64,000 nucleotides of DNA from Mesorhizobium onobrychidis (lineage in GTDB: Bacteria; Pseudomonadota; Alphaproteobacteria; Rhizobiales; Rhizobiaceae). The position numbers and the translations under genes are program-made. The stretch is taken from contig NZ_CP062229.1 in NCBI RefSeq assembly GCF_024707545.1, positions 744,001 to 808,000 on the forward strand, in the 5' to 3' direction. Positions 8,912 to 17,283 of this stretch are shown here, piece after piece (positions within the stretch are counted from its first letter, which is position 1; each line of letters begins with the position of its first letter). The notes beneath the pieces are model-generated. The model worked only from the letters and a program-made list of their open reading frames with translations, searched no databases and was not told where the DNA came from.

Positions 8912-11900
8912 CTAGTGGAAGTTTACCGTAACCGAAACTCTGCGATTGGCGGAGCTCCCGGTTCGGCTATTTTCAGTCTCCGCTGGCTCAAAGGTGCCCG
9001 CGCCGCGAACCAAGAGCAATTCCGGATCGACGCCGCGCTGCTTGAGAAGCGCACGAACTGTCTCCGCGCGGGCGGCGCTGATCGACAACTTGGCCGTTTC
9101 ACGGCCCGTCGTGTCCGAATGGCCGGTCAACATGAACTGTGCTGTTACGCCTGCCTTGCGGGCGTCCTTGGCCAATTCCTTCAACTGATTCGCCAATTTG
9201 TCGAGAACCGGCAGTTGCTCTGGTCCCGGTACAGCCTTGCCAGAATCGAAGAAAATGTCGACCGCTTGAATAGCCTCCCTCAAATGAGTGAGTTCCTGAG
9301 GGGTCAACTCACGCAGCTCGGAGATTTCTAGAGTGAGTCCGTCCGCGGACAGCTGTTGGGCGGCGACCCGCGCCCGGTTTATCCAGGCGGCAGGAGCTTC
9401 ACCCACGACAACGATGCGATCCTTGATGATCATAAGCCGAACCGATTTCGGCGGAGTCAGCGACGCCACCAGCCGCTTCAGCACGAACTTCGGATCAAGG
9501 CTCTGATAGAATTGCCACTGCGAATGAACGCGAGCAGGATCAACCCCTGTTCCGGACAGCAGAGCCTGCGGGTCGGCGGCCTGTGGGTCTCTCAGGCCGG
9601 AAATATAGAAGTGTCCGCCCCTCGCCGTTTGTTGGGCGACGATGATTCCCGGTTGGGCCTCAAGTCGCGACACATAATGCTGCCAGTGCTCCGCCGCGCG
9701 TGCTTCGGGGCTCACATCACGAACCTTGGAGATGTCGAATTCCGGTCCGCCTGCCGAAAGCTGTCGGGCCGCTGCGCGCGCCCGATCTATCCAGGTGTCG
9801 GGAGCCTCACCCTCGGCAACGATGCGATCCTCGACGATCGAAAGCCGAACCGATTTCGGCGGAGCCAGCGACGCCGTTAGCCGCTTCAACACGAACTCCG
9901 GCTCAAGGCTCTGATAGAATTGCCACTGTGAATGAACGCGGGCGGGATCGACCTGCGTTCCGGACAACAGCGACTGCGGGTCGGCGGCAAGCGGGTCTCT
10001 CAGGCCGGCAATATAGAATTGTCCGCCCCTCGCCGTTTGTTGGGCGACGATGATTCCCGGTTGGACCTCAAGTCGCGACACATAAGTCTGCCAGTGCTCC
10101 GCCGCGCGTGCTTCGGGGCTCACATCACGAACCTTGGAGATGTCGAATACCGGTCCGCCTGCCGAAAGCTGTCGGGCCGCTACGCGTGCCCGATCTATCC
10201 AGGTGTCGGGAGCCTCACCCTCGGCAACGATGCGATCCTCGACGATCGAAAGCCGAACCGATTTCGGCGGAGCCAGCGACGCCGTTAGCCGCTTCAACAC
10301 GAACTCCGGCTCAAGGCTCTGATAGAATTGCCACTGTGAATGAACGCGGGCGGGATCGACCTGCGTTCCGGACAACAGCGACTGCGGGTCGGCGGCAAGC
10401 GGGTCTCTCAGGCCGGCAATATAGAATTGTCCGCCCCTCGCCGTTTGTTGGGCGACGATGATTCCCGGTTGGACCTCAAGTCGCGACACATAAGTCTGCC
10501 AGTGCTCCGCCGCGCGTGCTTCGGGGCTCACATCACGAACCTTGGAGATGTCGAATACCGGTCCGCCTGCCGAAAGCTGTCGGGCCGCTACGCGTGCCCG
10601 ATCTATCCAGGTGTCGGGAGCCTCACCCTCGGCAACGATGCGATCCTCGACGATCGAAAGCCGAACCGATTTCGGCGGAGCCAGCGACGCCGTTAGCCGC
10701 TTCAACACGAACTCCGGCTCAAGGCTCTGATAGAATTGCCACTGTGAATGAACGCGGGCGGGATCGACCTGCGTTCCGGACAACAGCGACTGCGGGTCGG
10801 CGGCAAGCGGGTCTCTCAGGCCGGCAATATAGAATTGTCCGCCCCTCGCCGTTTGTTGGGCGACGATGATTCCCGGTTGGACCTCAAGTCGCGACACATA
10901 GGCCTGCCAGCGCTGCCCGGATTGCCAGGAAAGAAGGAGCCAACCGCCTGCCGGAATCAAAACCAGCAGGACAGCAGCCACCACCAGCCACGGAAATCCC
11001 TGGTTAGAGTCCTCCTGCTTCAGTTCAACGCAGGTCTGCAACTGCGTCTCTACGCCGGCCAACTGCGAACTGTCGCCGTCAAACTGCTCTAAAGCCTGTG
11101 AGCATTCATCATGGATGCGAAGCAACACATCGCGAACTATTTCATGTAATTCCTCTGGCGGATTTCCCCGGATCACCGCAACCAAGGTCGCAAACGGTCC
11201 AACTTCTGACCAGAGACGAAGCTCCCCAAAACGGATAGTGTCCAGGCCGCTCTGTTCTTTCTCGTTAAATGAGTCTTTCACAAAATCTTGAATTGCGCTA
11301 AGCATCGAAGAAATGAGTTGCGGATCTTCGCTCGTTGCATTATCGGCAGTTACATGCGCTATCAAAAGCCCGGAATTGCGGTTAATCAGAAAGACATGCT
11401 CTACACGATAGACAAGCGAATGCTTAAGAACAACTTCTGAGAAGCTTGCACCCGTTCTCCAAGCTTCAAATCTCCACTTGAGCCCATGCCAGGTAAATAT
11501 ATGTCTTAAAGTTTCATTCAGCGACTGAAAGGTCTGATCGATCTTTTCCCCGATCGACTTGCGAATTGCCGGCAGAAACACCGGGTATAATATATCCGTA
11601 AGCGTACGCGGGCTCTTCTGGATGGACCGTTGCACGGCCCTCTCGACAGCTGGCGCAAGTGCCTCGCCGAGTTGCGCATGAGGCGCACGTGCGGCTGCAC
11701 TGGGGAGAACACCCCCCACTGCAGCCGCAAGCTGCTCAGGTTCGTCGAGCAGCTGCGTAACTCGTGAAAGCTCCGAAATTTCGCGGCCGACCAGCAACTG
11801 GCGCAGCGTTTCCATGCGAGGATCGGCGGTTGGAACTCCGTGGAAACGCGCACGATAGTCCGGATCGACGTTCCGGGCAATTTCGACCAAAAGACTAGCC

Positions 11901-11977
11901 AGCGCCTCGCGATCAATCTCTGTATCGTTCGAAGCTGCTCTTTGAGGAAGGCTGATTGGGTCGACGGTCGACGTCAA
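8912..11977 (-). CDS. Membrane-spanning OmpA-domain protein with cytoplasmic domain and four tandem periplasmic repeats
   Basis: This 1021-residue protein appears to bridge cytoplasm and cell wall. Residues 1-320 are soluble; about 190-300 (HVFLINRNSGLLIAHVTA onward to a helix ending EQF) has the strand-helix pattern of roadblock/longin-type GTPase-binding domains (inference). One transmembrane helix lies near 326-350 (GFPWLVVAAVLLVLIPAGG). Four 136-residue repeats follow (residues 357-about 890), each with a BON-like second half. Residues 895-1021 form an OmpA-family peptidoglycan-binding domain (TGHSDTTGRE, SAARAETV). No N-terminal signal peptide or beta-barrel is seen. The start is a TTG seven bases after the coiled-coil gene. 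The MotB-like topology, N-in with a wall-binding C-terminus, is rare with such a large cytoplasmic part. Confidence 0.85.
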   Translation of the reverse strand: MTSTVDPISLPQRAASNDTEIDREALASLLVEIARNVDPDYRARFHGVPTADPRMETLRQLLVGREISELSRVTQLLDEPEQLAAAVGGVLPSAAARAPHAQLGEALAPAVERAVQRSIQKSPRTLTDILYPVFLPAIRKSIGEKIDQTFQSLNETLRHIFTWHGLKWRFEAWRTGASFSEVVLKHSLVYRVEHVFLINRNSGLLIAHVTADNATSEDPQLISSMLSAIQDFVKDSFNEKEQSGLDTIRFGELRLWSEVGPFATLVAVIRGNPPEELHEIVRDVLLRIHDECSQALEQFDGDSSQLAGVETQLQTCVELKQEDSNQGFPWLVVAAVLLVLIPAGGWLLLSWQSGQRWQAYVSRLEVQPGIIVAQQTARGGQFYIAGLRDPLAADPQSLLSGTQVDPARVHSQWQFYQSLEPEFVLKRLTASLAPPKSVRLSIVEDRIVAEGEAPDTWIDRARVAARQLSAGGPVFDISKVRDVSPEARAAEHWQTYVSRLEVQPGIIVAQQTARGGQFYIAGLRDPLAADPQSLLSGTQVDPARVHSQWQFYQSLEPEFVLKRLTASLAPPKSVRLSIVEDRIVAEGEAPDTWIDRARVAARQLSAGGPVFDISKVRDVSPEARAAEHWQTYVSRLEVQPGIIVAQQTARGGQFYIAGLRDPLAADPQSLLSGTQVDPARVHSQWQFYQSLEPEFVLKRLTASLAPPKSVRLSIVEDRIVAEGEAPDTWIDRARAAARQLSAGGPEFDISKVRDVSPEARAAEHWQHYVSRLEAQPGIIVAQQTARGGHFYISGLRDPQAADPQALLSGTGVDPARVHSQWQFYQSLDPKFVLKRLVASLTPPKSVRLMIIKDRIVVVGEAPAAWINRARVAAQQLSADGLTLEISELRELTPQELTHLREAIQAVDIFFDSGKAVPGPEQLPVLDKLANQLKELAKDARKAGVTAQFMLTGHSDTTGRETAKLSISAARAETVRALLKQRGVDPELLLVRGAGTFEPAETENSRTGSSANRRVSVTVNFH
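9278..10909 (-). repeat. Four in-frame 408-bp tandem repeats
   Basis: The unit encodes 136 residues beginning WQ(A/T)YVSRLE. Copies lie at 10502-10909, 10094-10501, 9686-10093 and 9278-9685. The first three are nearly identical in DNA, while the fourth, next to the OmpA domain, has diverged. The exact 408-base spacing is also visible as identical spurious reading frames on the plus strand. Confidence 0.95.
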
Positions 11978-11984
11978 GTTCCGA

Positions 11985-12650
11985 TCAACTCACTTTCCAA
12001 CTACGTTCCGAGTTGCTCTTGCTGCCGGCGGGATCCTGATTTAGACATTTTGCAACCTCGACAAACAGGCCAGCCAAAAGATTTCGGTCGGTCTTTACGT
12101 TGCTGAGATCGGAAAACATTTTCTCCATTAGCATCTGAATGCTTTCATTCTTTTGCTTGATTTCCTCACGCAGCAATTGATCGCTTCGATTTATCCGGTC
12201 CGCAACTTCGCGCTCAAGCTCGCTCAATTGATCCGACAACGCGCGCACCTGCTTTTCAAGCGCCTGATTTTGCTCGCGAAGATTCCGGTCAATCTCCTTG
12301 TCGGCCTCGGCTCGTGCATCTTTTTCGTTCCGCAATTGCGCCGCGAGCGATTCGACCTGCTTCTTTGCATTTGACTCGTACATTTCAAGATTGCGCTTGG
12401 CCTCGGATTCGACATCCTTGAAGCGCTGCAAGAACCGTTCTTCAAGCTTGGAAAAACGGCGGTCATAGTCCTGCATCTGGTTGCCGAACAGCAGATCACG
12501 TATCTTGTCGACACCTACAGCGTCGCCGGAGACCCCGCTCTCGCGAGCCTGGACCCCCATGAAGGCCAGCCCGTTTCCGTCTGCATTACTTATCAGATTT
12601 TCGTCCGCTTTATTTGCTGAAGAAGCGGTACTCGAAGATTCCTTAGCCAT
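11985..12650 (-). CDS. Coiled-coil protein, first gene of the GTPase/OmpA/cyclase cluster
   Basis: A 221-residue cytoplasmic protein with a Ser/Ala/Asn-rich N-terminus (1-48), a conserved-looking block DKIRDLLFGNQMQDYDRRF near residues 49-67, and a long charged coiled coil (about 65-175) ending in ENVKTD-like helical sequence before a short polar tail. No enzyme motif, signal or membrane segment is present. It starts at an ATG and ends seven bases before the OmpA-protein start, so it is almost certainly co-transcribed. A scaffold or GTPase effector role is possible but unproven. The local base composition is AT-richer than the housekeeping genes, which suggests acquisition. Confidence 0.8.
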   Translation of the reverse strand: MAKESSSTASSANKADENLISNADGNGLAFMGVQARESGVSGDAVGVDKIRDLLFGNQMQDYDRRFSKLEERFLQRFKDVESEAKRNLEMYESNAKKQVESLAAQLRNEKDARAEADKEIDRNLREQNQALEKQVRALSDQLSELEREVADRINRSDQLLREEIKQKNESIQMLMEKMFSDLSNVKTDRNLLAGLFVEVAKCLNQDPAGSKSNSERSWKVS

Positions 12651-13359
12651 CCTTATGCCCCTTCATTTGAACACCTGCGACAGTGCAAAACTCAAAAACG
12701 CCCAAGCATGTCAGCAAAATACCCGGCTCGCAAGCCGGAATCTTCTTGACTTAAGCCAATTCGTGCGTCCCTTTTACATCTCTTCGACTAGCAGCAAATG
12801 CACGAGTTCCGATTGGTGTCGCTCTCGCATCTCTTTGTGATAGCAGCCATAACCGCCTAATCTAATCGACCATTTGACGCAATCTACTATCGAAATGAGT
12901 AATACAATGTCCGGCTATAGCTACTGGAGCGCAATTAAGTAGCGCGGACTCATTAGAAGTATCTAAATTAGCTGATCTGGCGGTGCACATACTGTCTCGC
13001 ACCCGACTGTATACTGCGACGATCCGCTTCCGATGCGGGCCCAACGGTAGAAGGAAGGTCTTCTTTCGCACGGAGAATGGCTGTTCGAGAATGCACCTCG
13101 GAATCGAGGCGTTTCGGTCGACAGGAGGGGAGCAATAGTCCCAATAACTGCAGTCATTCACACCAAAGCTTCAGTGGGCTTGCATTCATTGCGCCCCCGA
13201 TTGCAAAAGACGTCAGTTTGCCGTAGCTGTTGCACTCATACGGTGCCAGGGACCGCAGCTTGTGGTCATGGCGCCGACTCCGGGGATCAAGATGAATATG
13301 CGGCATGCTTGGCTTTGACGGGCATCTGCGACAGCTGGCGCCCAAGCTCGGCGGCACGG
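12651..13359. other. AT-richer intergenic region upstream of the coiled-coil gene
   Basis: About 700 bases without a supported gene. The promoter of the minus-strand four-gene cluster should lie at its left end, but no clear -35/-10 pair stands out. Short open frames on both strands (for example 12862-13161 minus) lack ribosome sites and similarity. Confidence 0.45.
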
Positions 13360-13560
13360 ATGCGACTGCTGCGCCAGGCTTCCAACATCGGTAGCACGAC
13401 AGGAGCAAGCTCGCTCTGCAGCCAAATGGCGTCGCGGCGGCTCGGAAGAGTTCGCAGGAGACTGGTTGGACGCAGCGTCCCTGAGGACCGTTCCCTTTGG
13501 CAGGAAATCGCTGGCTATGTTTCGGGACTCTTGTTCTACCTTCGAACCAGGCGCGGGTAA
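13360..13560 (+). pseudogene. Possible C-terminal remnant of a surface-polysaccharide gene
   Basis: The frame ends with VPEDRSLWQEIAGYVSGLLFYLRTR, which has the look of a genuine protein tail, and stops seven bases before the GTG start of the 990-residue fusion gene. Upstream the frame degenerates. It may be the truncated end of a gene once co-transcribed with the fusion. I do not recognise a family and this may be chance. Confidence 0.28.
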
Positions 13561-13566
13561 GGCGGC

Positions 13567-16539
13567 GTGGCGCATAATCCCTTGGTTTCAATCGTGGTTC
13601 CTGCGCACAACGCGGAGGCAACGCTGGCGCGCGCACTCGATTGCCTTCTCGATCAGGAAATAATGGACTGGGAGGCGATCGTCGTCGACGACGCCTCCAC
13701 GGACGCCACCGCCGCGATTGTTGTCGGTTATGTGGAGCACGATGCCCGGTTTCGGACGTTGAGCTCTTGCGCGTATAGCGCCGCCGGCGCGCGCAATAGC
13801 GGGATTTCGACAGCGCGCGGACGCTGGCTCATGTTCCTGGATGCGGACGATTGGGTTGACGCCGGCTTCCTTGCGAAAATGCTGGCCGCACTTGAAGCCG
13901 CGCCCGATGCGGTCGCCGCCTATTGCGGTTCCCGGCGCGTGATGCCCGATGGCGAACTCACCCCGTCGAGCATCCCGACGGAGGTTGCTATCCAGCCCTT
14001 CGAAACATTCGCGCGCCGGTGCGCCATCCGCACTCACGCGCTGCTCGTCGACCGGAAGACAATTGTCGAGTTGGGCGGCTTCGATGTTTCGCTGCGCACC
14101 TGCGAGGACTGGGATCTGTGGCAGCGCCTGTCACGTCTAGGCAAACGTTGGGTGATGGTCGACGAGCCGCTCGCTTTCTATCGAACCAGCCCCAACTCGC
14201 TCACCCGCAATTCGACGCAGATGCTGGCCGATGCGGAAATCGTGATCGCCCGCGGCTTTTCTCCTGATCCCAGGGTCAAACAGCCAGCATCGGCTCACGC
14301 CAATGGAGCGATCGAGGCGAACGGCCGCACCGCTTCCGAAGCACTCGCGTGGTTCGCGTTGTGGAACGCCGCGTCGGATTGCGGCTGCGGCCGCCGCTCG
14401 ATCAGCCCGCAGACCCTGCGCGCGCTCCCGGCAGGACGTAAGTGGGCGCGTGAGATCGCCAAGGTGGCCTTCGATGGCCTTATGGTAGGAAGCCTATCGG
14501 TGCCAGCGCAATTGGCTGCCAGGTGGGACAGGTTCGGCGGCTCCCTCACCGAGTTGATCACCGAACTCGGCAAGGTCTGGGACGATCCCGTCGCGGGCCG
14601 CCGCGTCCAGTATCACCTTGAGGAAATGCTTCTCGACTTCGACGATCTTGCCGCGCCGCGCAGGCTGGCGCGGACGCTTGGAATTCGCGTCGATATTCGA
14701 AATCCGACCTCGATCGAACTTCCGGAAGGAATCGATCAAATTTATGCCTATCTGATGATGGATGGTCAGATCGAGGCTGTCGTGCAGTTCGGCGTACTCG
14801 GGAAAGTGACAAGGCGCCATTGGATTGAATTGACCCGGGATTTCGTGCCCCCTGGGCGGCTTATACACAGTGCCGCGCGGCTTGCGAGGCGATCTCCTGT
14901 ACATGCCCCGCAACAGGGCGCCGGTGCCGACAACTCAAACATGTTTGCAGCCGAGGCATTGTTGTCCATCGCGGGACGCCGGTCTGATCGGGACAGCCAC
15001 TTCGGCAAACTCGCGCGGTTGGCCGCGGAAGCGCGGGGGCTGGTTCGGTCGAGCGCCGAAGCTACAGAGCCGCTTGCAGCGCCGCGCCGTGCATCGGCCG
15101 CGGATGGGCACGACAATGATCGCACGTCGTTCTGGAATCGCCGTTTCGCGACCGAGGATCCCTGGAACTACGGTTCGTCCTATGAGCAGGAAAAATATGA
15201 GCGGCAGCTCGAAATTCTGCCTGCCGGTCCGATCGGACGGGCGCTTGAGCTGGCCTGCGCGGAGGGGCACTTCACGCGGCAGCTGGCGCCGCGAGTGGGC
15301 CATTTGACCGCAACTGACATCTCCGCCGTAGCCATCGGGCGAGCGGGCGCGCGATGCAGCGATCAGCCGAATGTTGAGTTCGGCGTACTGGATTTCATGG
15401 CGGATACGCTGCCGGGTGAGATGGATCTGATCTTCTGTTCGGAAGTGCTCTACTACCTGGATGATCTCGCCGAGTTGCAACGCTTCGCCAAAAAAGTCGT
15501 TGAGGCGTTGGCGCCTGGCGGCAGCTTCATCAGCGCGCACGCATTCGTGCTACGTGACAATCCTGAGAGGACGGGCTTCGACTGGAACACATTCGGTGCA
15601 CAAGCGATCTCGGAGACGCTCGCAGGGACCGAAGGCCTCGTCCTCGAGCAATCGATCCAGACCGAGCTCTATCGCATAGACCGCTTCCGCCGCCTGTCAC
15701 CAGGCGACGTGGCGACGGAACCGAAGGTTGATCATGTGCCAATCCGCGCGCGCATCGAAATGGGGGTCGCGCGAAAAATCGTCTGGGGCGGGGCGCGGGC
15801 CTTGCGCCGCGACGTCGCACGCAGCGAGCGGCGGCAGCGTATCCCGGTCCTCATGTATCACAGCGTCGCCGATGATGGTCCGGCCGCGCTCGCCCGTTTT
15901 CGGTGCACGCCCGCCTTATTCGGCAGCCAGATGGCATGGCTGCGCGCCAATGGCTTTCACGCGATTGCGTCCGAGCAGCTGGAAGGGTCTATCGCCAACC
16001 GCCAGCCTTTCGTTGGCCGCCCGGTGCTCATCACCTTCGATGACGGCTTCCAGAACTTTGCCGACCATGCCTGGCCGATCTTGCGCGCGAACGACCTGAC
16101 CGCGGAAGTGTTCCTGGTGACGGACTTGGTGGGTGAAAGCGCACAGTGGGACGCCCACAGCGGTCCGCCGACGCCGCTTATGGACGCCGGGACGGTGCGA
16201 CGCCTCGCCGGCGAAGGTGCGTTCTTCGGAAGCCATATGGCGACGCATCGCGCGATCGATGGTCTGTCGAGCTCTGACTTGGCCGCCGAGCTCCTGCGCT
16301 CTCGTATGTTCATCGAACGGTGGACCGGTCGGCCAACCACGGCGTTCGCGGCACCCTTTTCTGTCACCGACCGACGGCTTGGCAGGCTGGCCAAGGAGTG
16401 CGGCTATCGAATCGGCTTCGGCGGCAGACACGGGCCGGCGGACCTCGATTGCGATCCCATCGACCTTCCGCGCATCGAGATTCGCGGGGATCGCTCGCTC
16501 GATGACTTTGTTGCCAGGGTCGAGGCCGTGCTCGAATGA
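13567..16539 (+). CDS. Trifunctional fusion: GT2 glycosyltransferase, NodS-like methyltransferase, NodB-like polysaccharide deacetylase
   Basis: Three enzyme domains lie in 990 residues. Residues 1-215 are a GT-A fold family 2 transferase (VSIVVPAHNAE, VVDDASTDATA, FLDADDW, EDWDLWQRLSRLG). Residues 260-500 are unassigned. Residues 515-715 are a SAM-dependent methyltransferase of the NodS type (FWNRRFATEDPWNYGSSYE, ALELACAEGHFTRQLA, FCSEVLYYLDD). Residues 755-990 are a CE4 deacetylase (PVLMYHSV, ITFDDGFQNF near 820, SHMATH near 890). No membrane segment or signal is seen, so it should act in the cytoplasm on an activated or lipid-linked glycan (inference). The start is GTG at 13567. The gene stands alone; the next gene is convergent. 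Confidence 0.88.
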   Translation: MAHNPLVSIVVPAHNAEATLARALDCLLDQEIMDWEAIVVDDASTDATAAIVVGYVEHDARFRTLSSCAYSAAGARNSGISTARGRWLMFLDADDWVDAGFLAKMLAALEAAPDAVAAYCGSRRVMPDGELTPSSIPTEVAIQPFETFARRCAIRTHALLVDRKTIVELGGFDVSLRTCEDWDLWQRLSRLGKRWVMVDEPLAFYRTSPNSLTRNSTQMLADAEIVIARGFSPDPRVKQPASAHANGAIEANGRTASEALAWFALWNAASDCGCGRRSISPQTLRALPAGRKWAREIAKVAFDGLMVGSLSVPAQLAARWDRFGGSLTELITELGKVWDDPVAGRRVQYHLEEMLLDFDDLAAPRRLARTLGIRVDIRNPTSIELPEGIDQIYAYLMMDGQIEAVVQFGVLGKVTRRHWIELTRDFVPPGRLIHSAARLARRSPVHAPQQGAGADNSNMFAAEALLSIAGRRSDRDSHFGKLARLAAEARGLVRSSAEATEPLAAPRRASAADGHDNDRTSFWNRRFATEDPWNYGSSYEQEKYERQLEILPAGPIGRALELACAEGHFTRQLAPRVGHLTATDISAVAIGRAGARCSDQPNVEFGVLDFMADTLPGEMDLIFCSEVLYYLDDLAELQRFAKKVVEALAPGGSFISAHAFVLRDNPERTGFDWNTFGAQAISETLAGTEGLVLEQSIQTELYRIDRFRRLSPGDVATEPKVDHVPIRARIEMGVARKIVWGGARALRRDVARSERRQRIPVLMYHSVADDGPAALARFRCTPALFGSQMAWLRANGFHAIASEQLEGSIANRQPFVGRPVLITFDDGFQNFADHAWPILRANDLTAEVFLVTDLVGESAQWDAHSGPPTPLMDAGTVRRLAGEGAFFGSHMATHRAIDGLSSSDLAAELLRSRMFIERWTGRPTTAFAAPFSVTDRRLGRLAKECGYRIGFGGRHGPADLDCDPIDLPRIEIRGDRSLDDFVARVEAVLE

Positions 16540-16584
16540 ACGGTGAACTTGTCAGTGTCCCGCCCGTTTACCTCGTTCGCAAGT

Positions 16585-17265
16585 CTATTGGGCGACTTGG
16601 GACACCGCTGACATCAGCTCCTGCGGGTTTGGCGCCCCAAACATGTATCGCCCACCCTCTGGAACCTCCGTGAAGCTCCAGCGGACGATCCCCTGCCGGT
16701 CCAGCAGGAACTGACCGACCAGTTGTCCGTGTCCCGTTGCCATCATCTGCTCGTCGGCTTCGGTCATTTCGTAATTGTCCTTCTTGTCGAGGATTTCGCC
16801 GGCCGCAATAGGATCCATAGGACCGGGCAACTCGCTTGGTATGTCGACCCGCATATCCTTTACCGCTGCCATCGAGACCTTGTACGGCCAGTTCGTCTCG
16901 TTTTGGGTGAATTCGAGATTGGGCAGTCCAAAAGCACGATGTGAAGCGCGTTCAGGGTCGGAGGCCGCGAGCAGATTCGGTATCGGGTGGTAGCGGAAAT
17001 AGAGACGCGCCCGTTCGATCGGCGTGTTGACCACCGTCAGGCTCTCCACGCCCTTTTCGCGCAGCTCCGGATCAAGCCGCGCCTGGGCGGCGATATGGCG
17101 CCGGCAAAACGCACAATGCAGACCTCGAAACAGGCCGACCAGAACCGGTTTTTGTCCGCGAAAGTCGTCAAGCGCGATCTTGCCTTCGTGGGTAATGGCG
17201 TCGAGTACCAAGTTCGGCGCACGGTCGCCCGGTTGAAGCGGTACCAAGTCACTACGCGCGGACAT
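16585..17265 (-). CDS. Peroxiredoxin-like AhpC/TSA-fold protein
   Basis: A 226-residue thioredoxin-fold protein of the AhpC/TSA superfamily, with GDRAPNLVLD near residue 13 and a CxxC active-site motif (LHCAFCRRH, C51 and C54) after the first core strand. A CxxC is more like a thiol-disulfide or atypical peroxiredoxin site than a classic 2-Cys one, so thiol reductase or peroxide reductase are both possible. The ATG at 17265 is favoured because GGAGGG sits six bases upstream; a GTG at 17271 overlaps that site. It lies 18 bases after the large cyclase gene and is probably co-transcribed with it. Confidence 0.82.
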   Translation of the reverse strand: MSARSDLVPLQPGDRAPNLVLDAITHEGKIALDDFRGQKPVLVGLFRGLHCAFCRRHIAAQARLDPELREKGVESLTVVNTPIERARLYFRYHPIPNLLAASDPERASHRAFGLPNLEFTQNETNWPYKVSMAAVKDMRVDIPSELPGPMDPIAAGEILDKKDNYEMTEADEQMMATGHGQLVGQFLLDRQGIVRWSFTEVPEGGRYMFGAPNPQELMSAVSQVAQ

Positions 17266-17283
17266 TTCCACCCTCCAACCCGG

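Noticed and set aside
9278..10909. Tandem repeats considered as a CRISPR-like array
   Set aside because: Units are 408 bases, contiguous and in frame, with no spacers.
9356..11092. Series of identical plus-strand open frames spaced 408 bases apart
   Set aside because: They are produced by the tandem repeats of the OmpA-protein gene read on the wrong strand.
12862..13161. 99-residue minus-strand open frame upstream of the coiled-coil gene
   Set aside because: No ribosome site, irregular composition and no pattern of a folded protein.
13567..14211. N-terminal glycosyltransferase domain as NodC itself
   Set aside because: It is a non-processive GT2 type without the membrane helices or QxxRW block of NodC; only the functional parallel is kept.
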